Numbered from the stretch's first letter, positions 42,403 through 55,910 are shown. The stretch: DNA of 64,000 bases from Lineus longissimus (GCF_910592395.1 NC_088323.1:9488001-9552000), one strand, 5' to 3'. Notes: generated by a model not told the origin, from the letters alone. Made by a program: numbers and translations.

Positions 42403-44746
42403 CTGTGCTCGCGCAGTTACCTCGTCGTCGAAGGCGTTCCCAAACAACATTGTAGGTGTAAACCGAAGTCACCCCTTATAGGGGCTAAACTGATGAGGGC
42501 ATGGCTTAACACAAAGAGGATCTATTTAGGGGAATGTCCCTGTCCATTGCTTTTGTGGAATTCAACGTTTCAGGTAGTTGATAATTTGCATAGGCAAGGG
42601 TCGTAAGCCTATGTCATTTTGTTGGAGTATGAACCATTGGGAAATGGAGATTTGCTCATTTAGGGCACTGTTCGGGACTGTTTTCATAATACCCAAATAC
42701 AATTTACTGAAGGTATTGTCGCTCGATTAATAAGAGAGTTTAGGAGACAGTCCAACTGACACGTCCCCGCTAACGCAGTTTTTTTACAAGCAAGTACTGT
42801 AAAAAGATGTTTACATAAGCGGTAGTGTTTTCGGGAGTGTGCTGGAAGACGTAAAGACCGAGTCAGAATTATGATTATCAAATGGACAACCGATGTATAA
42901 CTAAAGAACGTAATTAGTGAAATTCGTTTCAATAATATCCGTTTCTTTACATTGAGATATCAGGCGGGTGAATTTAACTCAGGTTAATCTAACTCAGGTT
43001 CATCCTGGAACTGAACATCATTATTCTCTTCGTCACTACTCAGTTCATCAGCTCCAAGTAGAAGCTCTTCACCTGCTTGTACATCCCCAATAAGTCCGGT
43101 TGCTCGAAATGCACGGTCTGGAGCTTCGGCTGAAACATCTGCCCATGCTTCGCTGATTATAGTAACCACATCCGCTAAAGTGATTTTTGGGCACTGTCCA
43201 TCTGGTGTTGTGTTTCTCCATTTCCAGTTTCTCCACTTAGCCCTTAGGATGCATTTGAATCCTCTAATCACTGTCAAGTCCAGTGGTTGTATCAGTGACG
43301 TACATCCAGCTGGAATGAAGTCCAATAACATCCCGGCTTCAATGAGAGGTACCGTGAACTCCTCTGTCATATGTGGACGAAACCTGTCAAGAATAAGTAA
43401 CATGTCTCCTGGTTCCGTATCCCGAGCAACCGGCAGTGCAATTTCATCCAAATAAAATTGGAGAGTGTCCCCGTTTTGCCAACCTGTCCTAGATGACGTA
43501 ACCCTTATATTATCAGGGATGTTACCGAGGTCTCTAATTTGACGAATGTATCCTTGCTCCCGAAAGATGATCTGAGCCGGCAGCTTCACTCCTCCACTAC
43601 CTGTTGTCAATGCGATCGTACAACCGAGCTTGTGGTTGCCAAGGCTCGTGCGAATGTCCACATTTTTGGTTCAGCTGTGTAACTTGGCGGATAATCCAGC
43701 TGCATGAATGTCTCGTTCATGTTGAGCAAACGCTGCACATGCTGATCTCGGACAGTATTCCTTATTTCTTGCTGAAACTCAGTAACCCGTGCTGCTGCAT
43801 CCGCTGGAAGTCCGGCAGAATCTGGTGTACGCCGACGAAACACTATGTTCCATCTTTTCATGACCCAACCATCGCTCGCACCAAAGTTTGAACGTTGAGG
43901 ACGGCCTCTTTGGATTCGTGCGCGTTCATCCAGTGGTAGGTTGTCCCTCCATCTATCGAATGCGAGGATGACAGCATCTTGGAAGTCCTCTCTGGTCACC
44001 GGAAGTGCGTTTCGCCGTGACTGAAGGAAGGCGTCATGGACCACCTTCTCAACTTCCGGCCAGCAACCATCGTGGTTTTCTCGAACTCGCCTCGCCTGCG
44101 GGGCCGTCTCAAGCTTTTCCATCAGGTCGTCGATGTTGCTTATCCATCCCCTCAGCGTTGTGGGTGGGATACGGTACCTCCGAGCATACTCGGCTGCGTT
44201 TAGAATTCGCCCCTGCTGGATGAAACCCTGGCAGTCAAGGACATGTCGCACCTTTCCCTGAGTCGTATAGGAACGCAGTTTCCTTGGTAGCGGCTGCTGT
44301 TGGGCGTCTTCAGGGTTTGGGTCCATTGCCAGAGTTGGGATAATAGCAATACAGCGACGAAAAGTTGAGCGAAGTTCATCATGACACTATTTTCGGCATC
44401 AATCAAGAATGCCCCAATCAAAAACCCTACCAATGGGCCTATTACTAAGAGATAACCCTCATGTAATTCTATTACGAATACCTTAGTGGCTTTATTTCAA
44501 ATAAAGGACATTGACAATGTTGAGCAATGTTGTAAGACTCTGATCTACGATGTCCGCAACAAGCATTGGACATCATGTCTGCATGTGATGTAGATTTCAA
44601 ATCCTAGTTATTATGGAAATTAGGGATCTTCCTATCGGTACAGTTGTCTGCCTATAGACCACCCTCATACACATGAGCCAATGGTCGTAACTTACGAGAA
44701 AAGGCATAGGTACCTCCCCAACGACGAGGTAACTGCGCGAGCACAG
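42403..44746 (-). mobile_element. Complete pogo/Tigger-type DNA transposon
   Basis: 2344 bp with perfect 26-bp inverted ends (starting ctgtgctcgcgcagttacct), each flanked by TA. The paralogous Y3 block has the matching empty site near 53835-53845 (ctgtttaatatgtatgagct). It encodes one transposase on -, with about 420 bases before and 580 after. Identical ends and one frameshift suggest a young insertion. Confidence 0.93.
42984..44326 (-). pseudogene. pogo/Tigger DDE transposase with one frameshift
   Basis: Starts at ATG 44326 (MDPNPEDAQQQPLP). Helix-turn-helix region: NAAEYARRYRIPPTTLRGWI. A CENP-B/Tigger-like second DNA-binding region follows (FLQSRRNALPVTREDFQDAV, GWVMKRWNIVFRR). DDE part: LLNMNETFMQLDYPP (Asn where the first Asp is expected), LLILDRFRPHMTEE (second acidic), SLIQPLDLTVIRGFK (third). 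A one-base loss in an A-run near 43660 shifts frame before VDIRTSLGNHKLGCTIAL. Acidic tail. Inactive as read. Confidence 0.9.
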
Positions 44747-46693
44747 TATATGAGCTCCGCAGATAGATAATTTTCAGCGTGGCTGGTCCTCCATGCAGGA
44801 GAGGTTACAACTAAAGTTATATACTTTTAAACCCGAACCTGACAAAATCTTAACCTCTTCTATGAAGAGAGTACTGGGCCACAGACAGGGGCCTCATCGA
44901 ATTGACCGAACTGATTGCACTGGATTGGGCTTGGACGTCATACTTTCGGGGCGGCTGGGAATGTGACCGCACTGTTGCGAACGAGACTTACTGATAATAT
45001 ATCTGCACATGTTTATTTGTCGGTGAATTCGGCAATGTTTTTACATTCCAATCTGCACCAGAGAGCAAAGAATAATCATCACCGACTGAGATGCTACAGC
45101 ATGTACACATCCATATCCCGGCACAGTTGTTTTAGTGTAATGGGGTGGCCCGCTCTCACTGCTTGGAATGGCCGCCATTGAATCTGAATGTGCCGAAATC
45201 CCCAATCTGCGTAACTACTGTTCATGTTTTTTCTATCAAAAGAATCAAAACATGTTGTATATAGCGTTTCATGTCTTCGACCGAAATATTTTCTCCTTCT
45301 ACTGAAACGAATCGATTTTTGGTGGTGTTATGTACTCGAAACGAATGAATAGCTTCCGTATGATAAGGTTTCTTCGTGTACACAATGATTTGAAACTCAT
45401 GCTTAAACAGTTCTGATTCGGCCCTTAAACAGTTTTAATCGGTTCAAAACAGAAATAGAAATCAATGTTCACAGGATAAAAACAGGGTTACAGTGCAACA
45501 TACTCGAAGATTTTTAGTTAATCGACACATTTACGGTATTTTTTTCAAGCATTCTTGCTGCATGCATTTATGTAAACATCAGAAATGCAACACACTTGCA
45601 ATGGAGCTGAAAGGGTAAATGTCGTCCCGGGTGTACCTTGCGTGTCCGACGATGAAAATAGTATATTTGTCTTGTTGCAAATCATGCAATCTCTTGCCGA
45701 AGATTTTCTCTATTTTCCTTTAAAATGTTTATCAATATGGGAGGCGAGGGTGAATCCAGGCAATGCAATCCGATGATGCAAAATCCAGCGTCCAGCATCT
45801 TGAGTCCACCTTTTATCAACTACTGTGTCCAGAACATCAAGAATGCTATCATATGCAATCAAAGCTGGATCATAGTAATTACCACTCGACCCGGTTTTAC
45901 GCTATACTATGGTCCATGGAGGCCATGACCGTCAATAGAAGAGGATGCAAGCTGAAACCTCCGAATAAAGCTTCATAGTGGTAACAGCAGAGGTGTAACC
46001 ATTGTGTAATGAAACCTGGACATCAGGGTGTAAACATCAAACTCAAAGACTTTGACAGGGAAGAATTAAGATGCAAGCTGAAACCTCCGAATAACGTATT
46101 CTTTCCATTTCAATTCCCAACATCATGTATCCTGTGAATAGTGTTGTTGGAAATAAAACACTAGTTGTAAAAACTCTTTCCACTAATTCTCTCTTACTTA
46201 CCAGGTCTCATTTGAATGACGGTCGCCCACTTTAAAAGAACGTTTTTTCAAACTAGTCGATTATGCTTATCGCATGTGAAAATTCACCTAAAAGACATTG
46301 TGGAGTATGAAAAGTCATAAGAGACACGATATCAATGAATTTCTTCATGAAACAAAGTCTTGTGTACTATTGATAAGTGGAATGGTTCGATCTCTAGTCA
46401 AGCTTAGATGTATAGATTTGAACCATTATACTGACGAAAGATCATAACCAGTGATGATATGAACGAAATGTTCTTTAACAAATACTATTGAATATTTGCC
46501 AGCCATGATCTTGTTTGATGGTCTGAATAAGGTTGTATGATACAATACATGCAAATCTAAACCCAGATACATGTACATGTAGATGTGTAGTCACTAAATG
46601 AGTTACTTGCCTTAACTAAGATAAGCCGATAGATGCCAGTTATGAAAGCTTTTTTGATGAGATACAATTATGATGTGCTAAGTTTCATGGCCA

Positions 46694-47409
46694 ACGATGG
46701 AGTTTGTTCTGACTGATGATTTATAGAGATAACCATTTAAATCACACCCGATATCTTCTAACATGATGTTATAAATATTAAGTGATTTATCTATGTCGGC
46801 TTCAGACATAAGAGAGTAGCGCATCCCTTTCAGCCTTTTGACATACTGAAGTTTAAGAACGAACCCTACGTTTACTATTTTATACCAAACTAACCAAGAT
46901 ATAGATAGGGTTTTTCCCTGTTCTTGTGCTTCAGAAATTTGCATCGAAAGGTCAACTCCAAGAAAACATTCTCACCGCATAAAACCATTTTGAAATATTC
47001 GAACTTCGAATTTTTTGGACCGAGACTTTTCGTAAGTTCATCATACGGTAGAATCAACTTTTGGCAATTACCTTTTCCATTCAAATATATCGCCAATTAA
47101 ATCGAATCGAAATGCTCGAATCTTTGCAAAGGCAGTTTTCATTCCACGACGCGTGCTTACACCTATGACACCATCGCCATATTCGCCAGCAATGAATGTG
47201 AGTTCGTTAAAATGAAAATGAGATATCATTTTAAAATCTCCACTATCATATTGGCTGAAGACGTAGACGTTACGGTGAGGACTCAAGGCGTAATGAAAAA
47301 CAGCGAGTGTGACTATGACATTTTTCCCTGTGTGGTAAAAGACAGATTACACCCACGGTGGGAACTGACCATAGATCCTTACATCACGGTACGACCGATA
47401 GTTGCCCCT
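46694..47409 (-). pseudogene. Array gene copy 3, exon 2: truncated and frameshifted
   Basis: Homologous to the other exon 2 copies from YRSYRDVRIYGQFPPW but with TAA at 47347-47349 (codon 21), a frameshift near 47095 in the LNGKGN zone, another near 46915, and loss of everything after SSVRTNSI. The break joins Y-block sequence (gctaagtttcatggccaa). About 130 C-terminal codons and the 3' flank are deleted. Confidence 0.85.
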
Positions 47410-49482
47410 CTGCTAGTTCGGCGGTTGAAAGTTAAGATATAACATCTTCGGGTAATAACGGATGAATAAGCTTATGTTATATTAAAAGTGAGAGATGGAA
47501 TGACGTTACTCTCTTGCTCTTGATTAGATAATCGTCATGAATAATAATGATGATAATAATTGATGATATCAACCCATTATTAACGTACAGTACCACTTTG
47601 GGATACCCTGCATATAAGAGAGGTTGCGCTTCATTCTGACGCCCTTCCCAACGGCCATGGCAATTCGGCAGAATGTATGAACTCCGGAATCTGGGGAAAC
47701 CTTACGGAAACAATTTTCGTAGCCAGCCTGGTAAAACCACTCGCCTCCCTGTGAGATCTCGTGATATTTAGGTAGTCCATCGCAGTGGATCTCGTGCCTT
47801 GAAGCGCATGCCTGGTATGAATTGAGCCCGAACGCTCTCGCGCTAGGTCCGAATGATAGTAAAGAAGCGTAAAAAAGCATGACACCAGACTGGGTGTTCG
47901 TACTTTAACTGAAAAAAATTACTCTTCAACCATATTGGCAGAATTTTCACATCCTTATATCAATAATTCTTCCATTACTTTTTTTTTCTTGCCAGAAAAT
48001 GCAGTCTGAAGCAATAAAACAAATGTGTATACATCGCAAAACCTGCATTTGTGGGATCGTCTGCCATCTTTTCTCAAAAACCCCATTCGCGGGTGGCAAT
48101 TTTTAGCCGTACTAACCCAATCCGAGGGTCGCTCTCTTCGTCCGAGCGCAAGGTGAGGCCCCACAGTACCAAAAAGAACGCTGTGGCGCTTACTCTCGCT
48201 TAGTAATTGAAAACGCTATTAAACAGTGAATATGAGAATATCGATATTCAGTATATGATAATTAGCTGTAAATTTGCCACGATTAAATAATAATGCAGGT
48301 CATTTATTCATGCATATTGTTTTTTTCCTGAATGCTTGATATTTATTGCCTCTTAAACAATTTGATACCTATGCAATAAATATTTTTATTATTCCATAAG
48401 TATCCAAGTGTTGATATGAAAACATCGATATTCCTATACTGTTTTTGTAGGCTGTTTCCACTAAATAGGCGCCTTGGCCCGTTTCGAATTCGGATTTCGA
48501 ATTTAAAGTGCGCTTTCTGGGCTTTGACGTTCCAACTCTCACTTCGACTTTATCTCCGCGGTTGAATTACATTTACAGTTATCTAGTAATATACTCAGTT
48601 AATCAACGTAAGTTTTCATAGTGATATTCCATCTGTAGTAGTGTTTTTTATATTCCCAGATTGGATCGGTGCAAAATATTGATACAACGAAGTGGTTTCC
48701 GAGTTGCTGACAACGACTTGGAATACTACTTTATTATATACGCATAAGGCACATGTCTAGAATTACAAAGTAACTTTGTGCAGGTGCACGTATTTATCAC
48801 TGTGGCCAGTTTACCATTTCAGTTGAGTCGAAGTAATCACCGGACGACTGTTATTCACCCTCAATGTTGAAATGAAGGTGTAAAATTTAGTCCTCATTTG
48901 AACGAGAATAGGATTTCTTTTTCAACAGCATCATTGGTACTAACGTTCAAGTTCGTCACATTAAGTGCACACAAGCCATCGCCTAGTTGAACACATTCAT
49001 CAACTCCAATTGTACTCTTGGTGGTTTTATTAATTCGAAGCTCGCGCATAGTGTCGGCAGTTTCATGCTATTGTGTGTATTTCAAAGGCATCGCATTGGC
49101 CAATTGCACGAGTCATATAGGTCACGCGACTGCCGAAAAAATTATAACCATGATGGGCGCGTTGCGCGGAGGATGGAGATCGTTCCATAGAACGAGTCAT
49201 TCAAACAAAATGTAGTTATACCTAACATATTTGACAACACTTAATATGCTGTTTGAGGGTTACTGGCCTCATTTGCCCTGGTACATGTAGGTAATCAGTC
49301 CTGGACGAAGAAAATTGTTATGTCAAACCATGCAGTACACGGGATCGTCAGTCAGACAGAGAAGGAAAGAATCGAGAGCACCGCCGTAACGGCGTTTAAG
49401 TTGTTGTCCACGTAGTAACAACAGCAAATAATGTCTTTACTGCAAAATCGGTTGCGAATATGAAACCTGAAATATTGCCCAC
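47410..49482 (-). other. Intron of array gene copy 3
   Basis: Collinear with the copy 1 and 2 introns but lacking the hAT-type MITE: the single octamer gatacaac at 48681-48688 is the empty site. It carries extra at-rich bases near 47535-47565. Confidence 0.6.
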
Positions 49483-49797
49483 CTGCTTTTTCCAAAGCCG
49501 ATGTCTTGTTTTCCGGTCACGGCAATTCCAGCCCTTGGTAGCAGCATCCTTGTGAAGATGACATGTTCGCGTTTGATCATGACCATCATGGCCGTTCAGG
49601 TAGGTGGTGGAAAAGGCAACACTCCTCTGAATATTCGAGCATGCTACGCCACATCGAAGAATCGACTGAATTCGTAAGATTGCATAAGTTAGATAATTAT
49701 CGGTTCCGCTAATGTTCATTGTCATGAAATGGAATGAGGAAATCACTAAACTTTCTGAATCCATGTCGATGTTTGTCAGCACGTACAATAACCCCAT
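49483..49797 (-). pseudogene. Array gene copy 3, exon 1: PAN/apple-like, one Cys lost
   Basis: Open through the phase-0 donor (gcag then gtgggc). The shared start ATG is changed to ATC (LTNIDMDSESLVIS), and the third cysteine is Ser (IQRSVAFST). Both changes fit loss of constraint together with the broken exon 2. Confidence 0.7.
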
Positions 49798-50011
49798 CTA
49801 TAGTCATGGAATGCATTAACACGGTCTACGAACTCTTGATTGGACGACCTGCTTTCTCGAGATAGTGATGGTGCCATCGCAAATTCCACAGACAAATGTT
49901 TCCGTTGCAAAACTTTAAAGAAAATGGCATCAATGCCGCCCGATCATGACGCCCGATCACGCCCGACGCCCACGCCCGGCGGTCTGCAGACTACCTTCAC
50001 CAAAATGAAAT
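49798..50011. other. 5' flank of copy 3
   Basis: Proximal flank shared with other copies to about 49910. Then there is a run of cgcccgatcacgcccgac-type repeats (49945-49982) that no other copy has. Confidence 0.5.
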
Positions 50012-50015
50012 GGTA

Positions 50016-52488
50016 CAGTCAGTTGGCCGCGCCCCCATTTCCGCGTAATTCTCTCTGCGCTATGACGTCACTGCATATCATTACGAGCTCATTATCGCGT
50101 ACATTTAGGCGTGAAAAATATGAAGTTGGAAATCGATCCTAAACTTGCCAAAATCTTTCTGAATGACATGTAAACGGAACATATTATTCTGGATGAAACA
50201 TTAATTAGTAGTTTCATTAAGAAAAAAGTGTAAAAAGTCCTGAGGTTTGCTGTTTACGTGACTTTGAACAGCGGTCGTCGCCCGAAAATTTGCAATTTTT
50301 TCACGTAATTTTGTTAAATAAATGCACCTAACTCATCAAAAACAGCGCGCGTGCTCAGAAGTAATGACTGATATTTATTGTTATATGTATCTTTGACTGA
50401 ATAACACGATAGTAAAAATGATTATTTCTGTCGCACGGCTGGAAAATACGTTTAAGATGCCTCTGATTTTTGTCAGAAAATGTTGCAGCCGGATTTAGGT
50501 TCCGACCACACCCGAAGTTGAGCCGAAGAGGCCCGAACACTAGGATCGCCACCATCGCTACAAAACGTGTTCTAGAAACTTGTCCAATAGCCCATCCTGC
50601 CGTCCCATCCCTCCTTTCATGAGACCACCATTGCCCAAATTTAATGACAAAATGATGCAAAGAAGAAACTTAACATTAAAGATAACTAATCCTCTCTTCT
50701 GCATCTTGAAACTCTTTAACAGTGAAACGCTAACATTGAAACAAGAACACCAATAACAAACAGACAGTCAATTGTTGAAGGGTGTAAAACACAAAGCCAA
50801 ATTCAAATTCTTGCAAGTGGTGCTGTTGAACTTTTCAAGTGGAAGGAATCAAACTTATTTTCATTCGTGACGTTATTTGCTAATGATTGTTTACACCATT
50901 CAACAGCTTGACATGTTCATCAAACCCGATTGACTGGAGAAGTGAAAGTATTAGCTGAAAGATAAAGCAGATTTTTCCAGAATGACAACAGCATGGATGT
51001 ACAATTACAACAGTCAAATTGATGACAAACTTCAAGTTAAACCAATCACAATATTGCAGGAAGATGTCCTGTAATAGGTTAAGTTTACACCTTTAACACT
51101 GGCATTGGTCATGCTGCTCAAATTACATACTTTATCAGCTTTTTGGTATTATCTTTTACTGATACAGCAACTCTAAAAATGAGATGATGGCAAGTTCTGT
51201 GCGCGATGTCTGGCACAAAATAACTCTTGTGGGGGTACTGATGAGGCTATTCCCGGCTTTATAAGCATCATTGATGGCTTGGAAGCCCGTTCAGACCCAG
51301 GCCAGGGTCAGGGAAAATAAACTATCCATCCAAAGGTCGTCCAAAATTACCAGACAATGCCTATTATTGAGCCATGTCACCTAGTAGGCCCTGGTGTTTT
51401 GGACCGTGAAGATCCACATTGTAATGTGTATATGATTTCTTTTCCTGAACTATGGCAGCCTTTTACAGGCAAATCTGGCAAAAAAAGTGCCTAAACATAG
51501 GCAACTAAAATTACCAAACAAACAAAAGATATATCATTATGAGAAAGTTTATTTTCACAGAGGATATACAGAGAAATTTCTGAAGAATCAGCCGGATTGC
51601 CCAACAGTAGTAGTAGACATCTCAGTCACCTGGATCTTTTCGGAAGTGAAGCATCATGGCTCATGCTTTACTGTTTGAGCACATCCACACAAATCGATAG
51701 TATTCCTCCAGTCTCATAACATAACATAACACTCACTCAGTCACTGTCGCTCTGACATTTCTGACGACTATTCTACCAGTAGCTTTATCAAAAGGCTCAA
51801 AATCATCTGGTCATTTGGCCACAAGTTGTAGAAATTATAGTCAGACTAAGCATATTCATCAACAGAACTCAAACAGGCTACCATCATGCCATTCTCACTT
51901 TTAACCACAATTTTTTTGAGACACGCTGTGCATTAAAATATTTTTACAATATCGCGTCGTGCACGCAATTGCCGCGAAAAACGGCTTGATTAACATCACG
52001 TGATCCAAAACGTCATTAATATCAGTATAGAAAGACTCTGTTAATATTAATGAGATTTCTTAAAAGAAATATTTAGGAAACCGGGTGCTCAAATGTTTTA
52101 AAAGATATGAATTCATTTAGGATTGGTCAACCACTTCGCAAAAAATCAATTTACCAAATATCGCCGCAAAGCTGGAAAATATCTTTGAGTGAGGTATGTT
52201 CAGCGAAGATTGCGAAAATATCATATTTCGAAAAATTGATCAAACTCGGTTGATTTTGCTTGGAATTTGATGAAATAAACACCAATTTTTTCTTTCAATA
52301 ACTAACAATTTCGCCATCTTTGATCAATCGCTCTTCCCGAACAGTCGTGCATGCTACAGAGGTTTTAGTCTCTGCCACAAATATGGCGCGAGTCAGTATC
52401 ATATTTTTACCGATAGGTGACAGTAGCAGCGCAACGCAGAGAGAAACGCTTTTTTGGCGCTGCGAACGGGGGCGCGGCCAACTGACTG
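50016..52488. mobile_element. Unclassified DNA transposon, 2.5 kb, 21-bp ends, 4-bp target duplication
   Basis: Ends are cagtcagttggccgcgcccc plus one base, exactly inverted at 52468-52488, and subterminal tctctctgcg words lie inside each end. ggta flanks both sides (50012-50015 and 52489-52492). No transposase recognised inside; a + frame near 51330-51480 reads LVGPGVLDREDPHCNVYMIS but cannot be assigned. The 4-bp duplication excludes Tc1/mariner and hAT. Confidence 0.75.
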
Positions 52489-52492
52489 GGTA

Positions 52493-53035
52493 ACGGATCA
52501 AACCCCAAATAGAGATGTAATGAAATACTTTCGCTATTTTGAATCCTCGATTGCAGGTCACCTGATCGTTGAGATTTCGCGGGAAATAAAATTGTAAACA
52601 AACGCACGTGCGCAGTTCATTTTCGAATGTCAACAAAAATGCACATGAGTGGTCGCTGGACTTGTTTGGTTTTCCCGGTGTTTTGAAGAGGGTTTCTCAA
52701 AAGGGGACTCTAGGCAGCCTGGTTGGGGGTCAAATTGATGGTCCTTATTTTACTAATACAAGTATGTACAGTTAGGGGACGGGGGCTGTGTTGACCGTGT
52801 GCTTACATACGAATGCATCTGAGACGAAATTTCATGGAGGGGGGAAAATTTTGAGTACACTGTACATTCTAAATATTATTTGCATGGTAGAAGAGGGGAG
52901 GGGGTCCGTGGGTACGTACATAAAAAAAGTACGGCTCCTCAGTGATAAACATAGGATAACCAAGAGCCGAACGAATTATATATAGATTTTCAGTGGATTT
53001 GATATACAAATGCGATGGCATGATTACTGTAGCGA
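52493..53035. other. Non-coding, nothing recognised
   Basis: Sequence right of the transposon up to the Y3 block. A 20-bp tandem pair (gcgatggcatgattactgta) lies at 53012-53051. Confidence 0.4.
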
Positions 53036-53039
53036 TGGC

Positions 53040-55910
53040 ATGATTACTGTACTTCTAACAAGACAAGGTTTAATCAATTATAACAAAATTGGCGTCAATA
53101 ATTGTATTTGGTAAGATTGATTCAAAGAAAACAAGGCCTGATATTTTGACATCGGTTGCTTTGAAAATCGATATCAGGGAATAAAATACTGCCCCATACG
53201 CGGCATGTTCACGCAGTTACATAGCTATTTGGATTCAGATCATTAAACCTATGGCAAACTTTTTGTCACTGCGACCTGTGATCATGATTGCATGCGACAC
53301 ATATCGTTCGTTCACGGTGGTCATAGCAGGTAACTGCGAAAGGAATTGTCCATCGCTGCTCTCCTGGGCAAATATTCAGATAAAATTTGAGGGACATTTT
53401 AAGATTCTATTCAATTTTCTGATCATTTGCATATGCCCTTCGTTGCATATTCCTCTAATATTCTTAGTTACGATCTTACCAAAGACATGCAAAATGTACT
53501 ATCCTTGTCAGCTGTATTAGCTGCAAAGAGATAAAATATGACTGTCCCTCTTTACAGGAGAGGGGTTACTTTTGTTGTGTACGACTATAGGTATAAACTT
53601 TAAAACTTGATTATCGCTGCTCTCCTGGGCCAACATCCAGATAAGATTTGTGGAATATTTTAAGATTTTGTTCAGTTTTCTGAACACTTGCATATGCATC
53701 CTATTATGTTGCATAATCCTTTAAGATTCTTAGTATTTATAAAGATTCTAACTAAAAATCCTTTAACGAATGTAAAGTCTCTGGCTTACTAAAGTAATGC
53801 AAAATCTATTGTCTCTATCGCCTTATCAGCTGTTTAATATGTATGAGCTGCGCATATAATTTCCAGTGAGGCTGACCTCCATGCAAGAAAGGTTACAACT
53901 TTAGGTGTACCTTTAAAAATCGAACCTGACAAAATCGTTACCTCTTGTTTATGGAAAGTGAGCTGGGCCGCAGGGGCCTCAATCATCGAATTGACCCAAC
54001 GGACTGCACTGGAATGGGCCGGGACGTCATACTTTCAGGGCGACTGGTGGATAATAGTATCGCACTGTTCCGTACACGACTTACTAACATATAGAACTGC
54101 TCACGTTTATTTGTTGGTGAATTTGGCGATGTTATTACGTTCTTTGGTGTCGTACTTTGTTGCGGTTATGGGTTTGATTTGGATTGGTTGTCTTTCGTAC
54201 ATTACCGTCAATCCACACTAGGGAGCAAAACATTATCACAGACTGATGTACACCATACCCCGGTGCAATGGTAGTACTGTAATGGGTTGGTCCGCTCTCA
54301 CTGCTCGGAACGGCCGCCTTTGAATCTGAATGTCACTGTTGGACATGTTCGACTTTTCATGCTTTTTCATATAAAAAAAGTCGAAACATGCTATACATTG
54401 CATTTCGAATCTTTGACCGAATGATTTACTCCTTCTAGCTAATTAAAACGTATGAAAACGTGCTGTGTGATGAGGTTTCTTCGTGTAGACGGTGATTTCC
54501 AGCGCTGTGATTTCAGCACTTAGACAGATTTAATTGGTTCAAGACAGAAATAGAAATGAACGTTCACCTAGTAGTAGAAGATAACAACATAGTTACATTA
54601 CAACAGACTCGACATATTTTTGTAAATTGCCAGGCAGAAAGGACATCGGAGATGATTTTTTAAACCTGAAAGCCGAAGATCAAAATAAGCGTTAGTGGAA
54701 TATTGGAAAGATTTCCCTACGGTTCGGCACCCACGTATAGACATCGGAATGCGATCTATATGTTTGTCTATTTTTAACCTCCATCTCAACAACTGCCCTG
54801 AAAATATTAAGTTCTAATCATGCCATTAACGGGAGGCGAGGTTGCAGATTGAATGAAGGCTATGCAATCCGATGTGCAAAATCCAGCGTTCATCATCCAG
54901 AATCCAAAATTTTGAGTCCACCTTTTATCATATACCCTAAGTGCATTGATCAGGTAGACATAACCACAGGAAAGCAAAATTTCACCCCGGAAGGTCCATT
55001 GAAATTCTTCCAAAACCACGGAAGGTGAACCAGGGACAGTCTTTTACGATATAAGAAGAAAGTGATCGGAACCCTTCTTGATATTAACTGCACTCGTGGC
55101 TAATCCTCGTCATCCTGATCGCATAAAAGCTCTCGACCTGCGCTCTCGAGCTCTCAGGCCGGAGAAGTTCATCTCATGCGATCTTGTGACTCGCGCAGTT
55201 TTCCTATTTTATCAACTACCGTGTCCAGGAGAGCATCAAGAATGCTATCCTATATGAAATCTAACCTGGATAATAGAAATAAGAGACTAGTAACCGTTAT
55301 GTAATGAAACCAGGACATCTGGGTGTGCAAACATATCAAACTCATAGATTTCGACAAGGAAGAAGATGCAAGCTGAAACCTCCGAATAACACATTCTTTC
55401 AATTTCAATTCCCGACATCATGTGTAGAGCTGTAGGCAGTAAAAGTGGTCTAACTCTTTCCACCAATTCTCTCTCACTTTAATACCTGGTCGAGGGTAAA
55501 ATCTCATTTGAAGGATGGTCGCCCACTCTAAAATAACGTCTTTCAAACGAAACGGTCCTGCTTATTGCATATGTGAATTTACCTACATCTGGACAAAGTG
55601 GAGTATGAAAATACCTATTATCAGCCAAATTATCAATGAATTTCTTCCTGCAATAAAGTATTGCGTTCTATTGAAAAGTGGAAGCACCGATATCTAGTGT
55701 AGCTTAGATTAATAGATTTGAACCATATTCTACGAAATATTACCGTTAATGAGAAACAATAACGGTCTAAAAACTTGCATCCCCTCGGAGCTGTGTAATA
55801 TCTGTATTCTCACCTTCTTAAGGAGGTCCTGTCATGATATAGATGAAAGAACATAACCAGTGCTATGAATGAAACTGTTTGTAACAAATACTACGGAATG
55901 TTTGAAGCCG
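53040..55910. repeat. Y block, copy Y3
   Basis: Shares landmarks with Y1 more closely than with Y0 (ccatgcaagaaaggttacaac, ttatggaaagtgagctgggcc, gcaagctgaaacctccg at 55367). It has an internal direct duplication of about 256 bp (gctgctctcctgggc at 53353 and 53609). It serves as the empty-site reference for the pogo element and the MITE of Y1. Confidence 0.72.

Larger units (their letters stand above)
41440..46680. repeat. Y block, copy Y2, split by a pogo element
   Basis: Landmarks shared with Y0: ggtattttagaattg (41559), agcgtttaatcaat (41997), gcaatatatattatctctat (42352), gtgaccgcactgttgcg (44963), ccgctctcactgc (45151), tttatcaactac (45812) and aagctgaaacctccg (45949, 46076). A fold-back element (41669-41790) and the pogo transposon (42403-44746) are later insertions. 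Confidence 0.75.
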
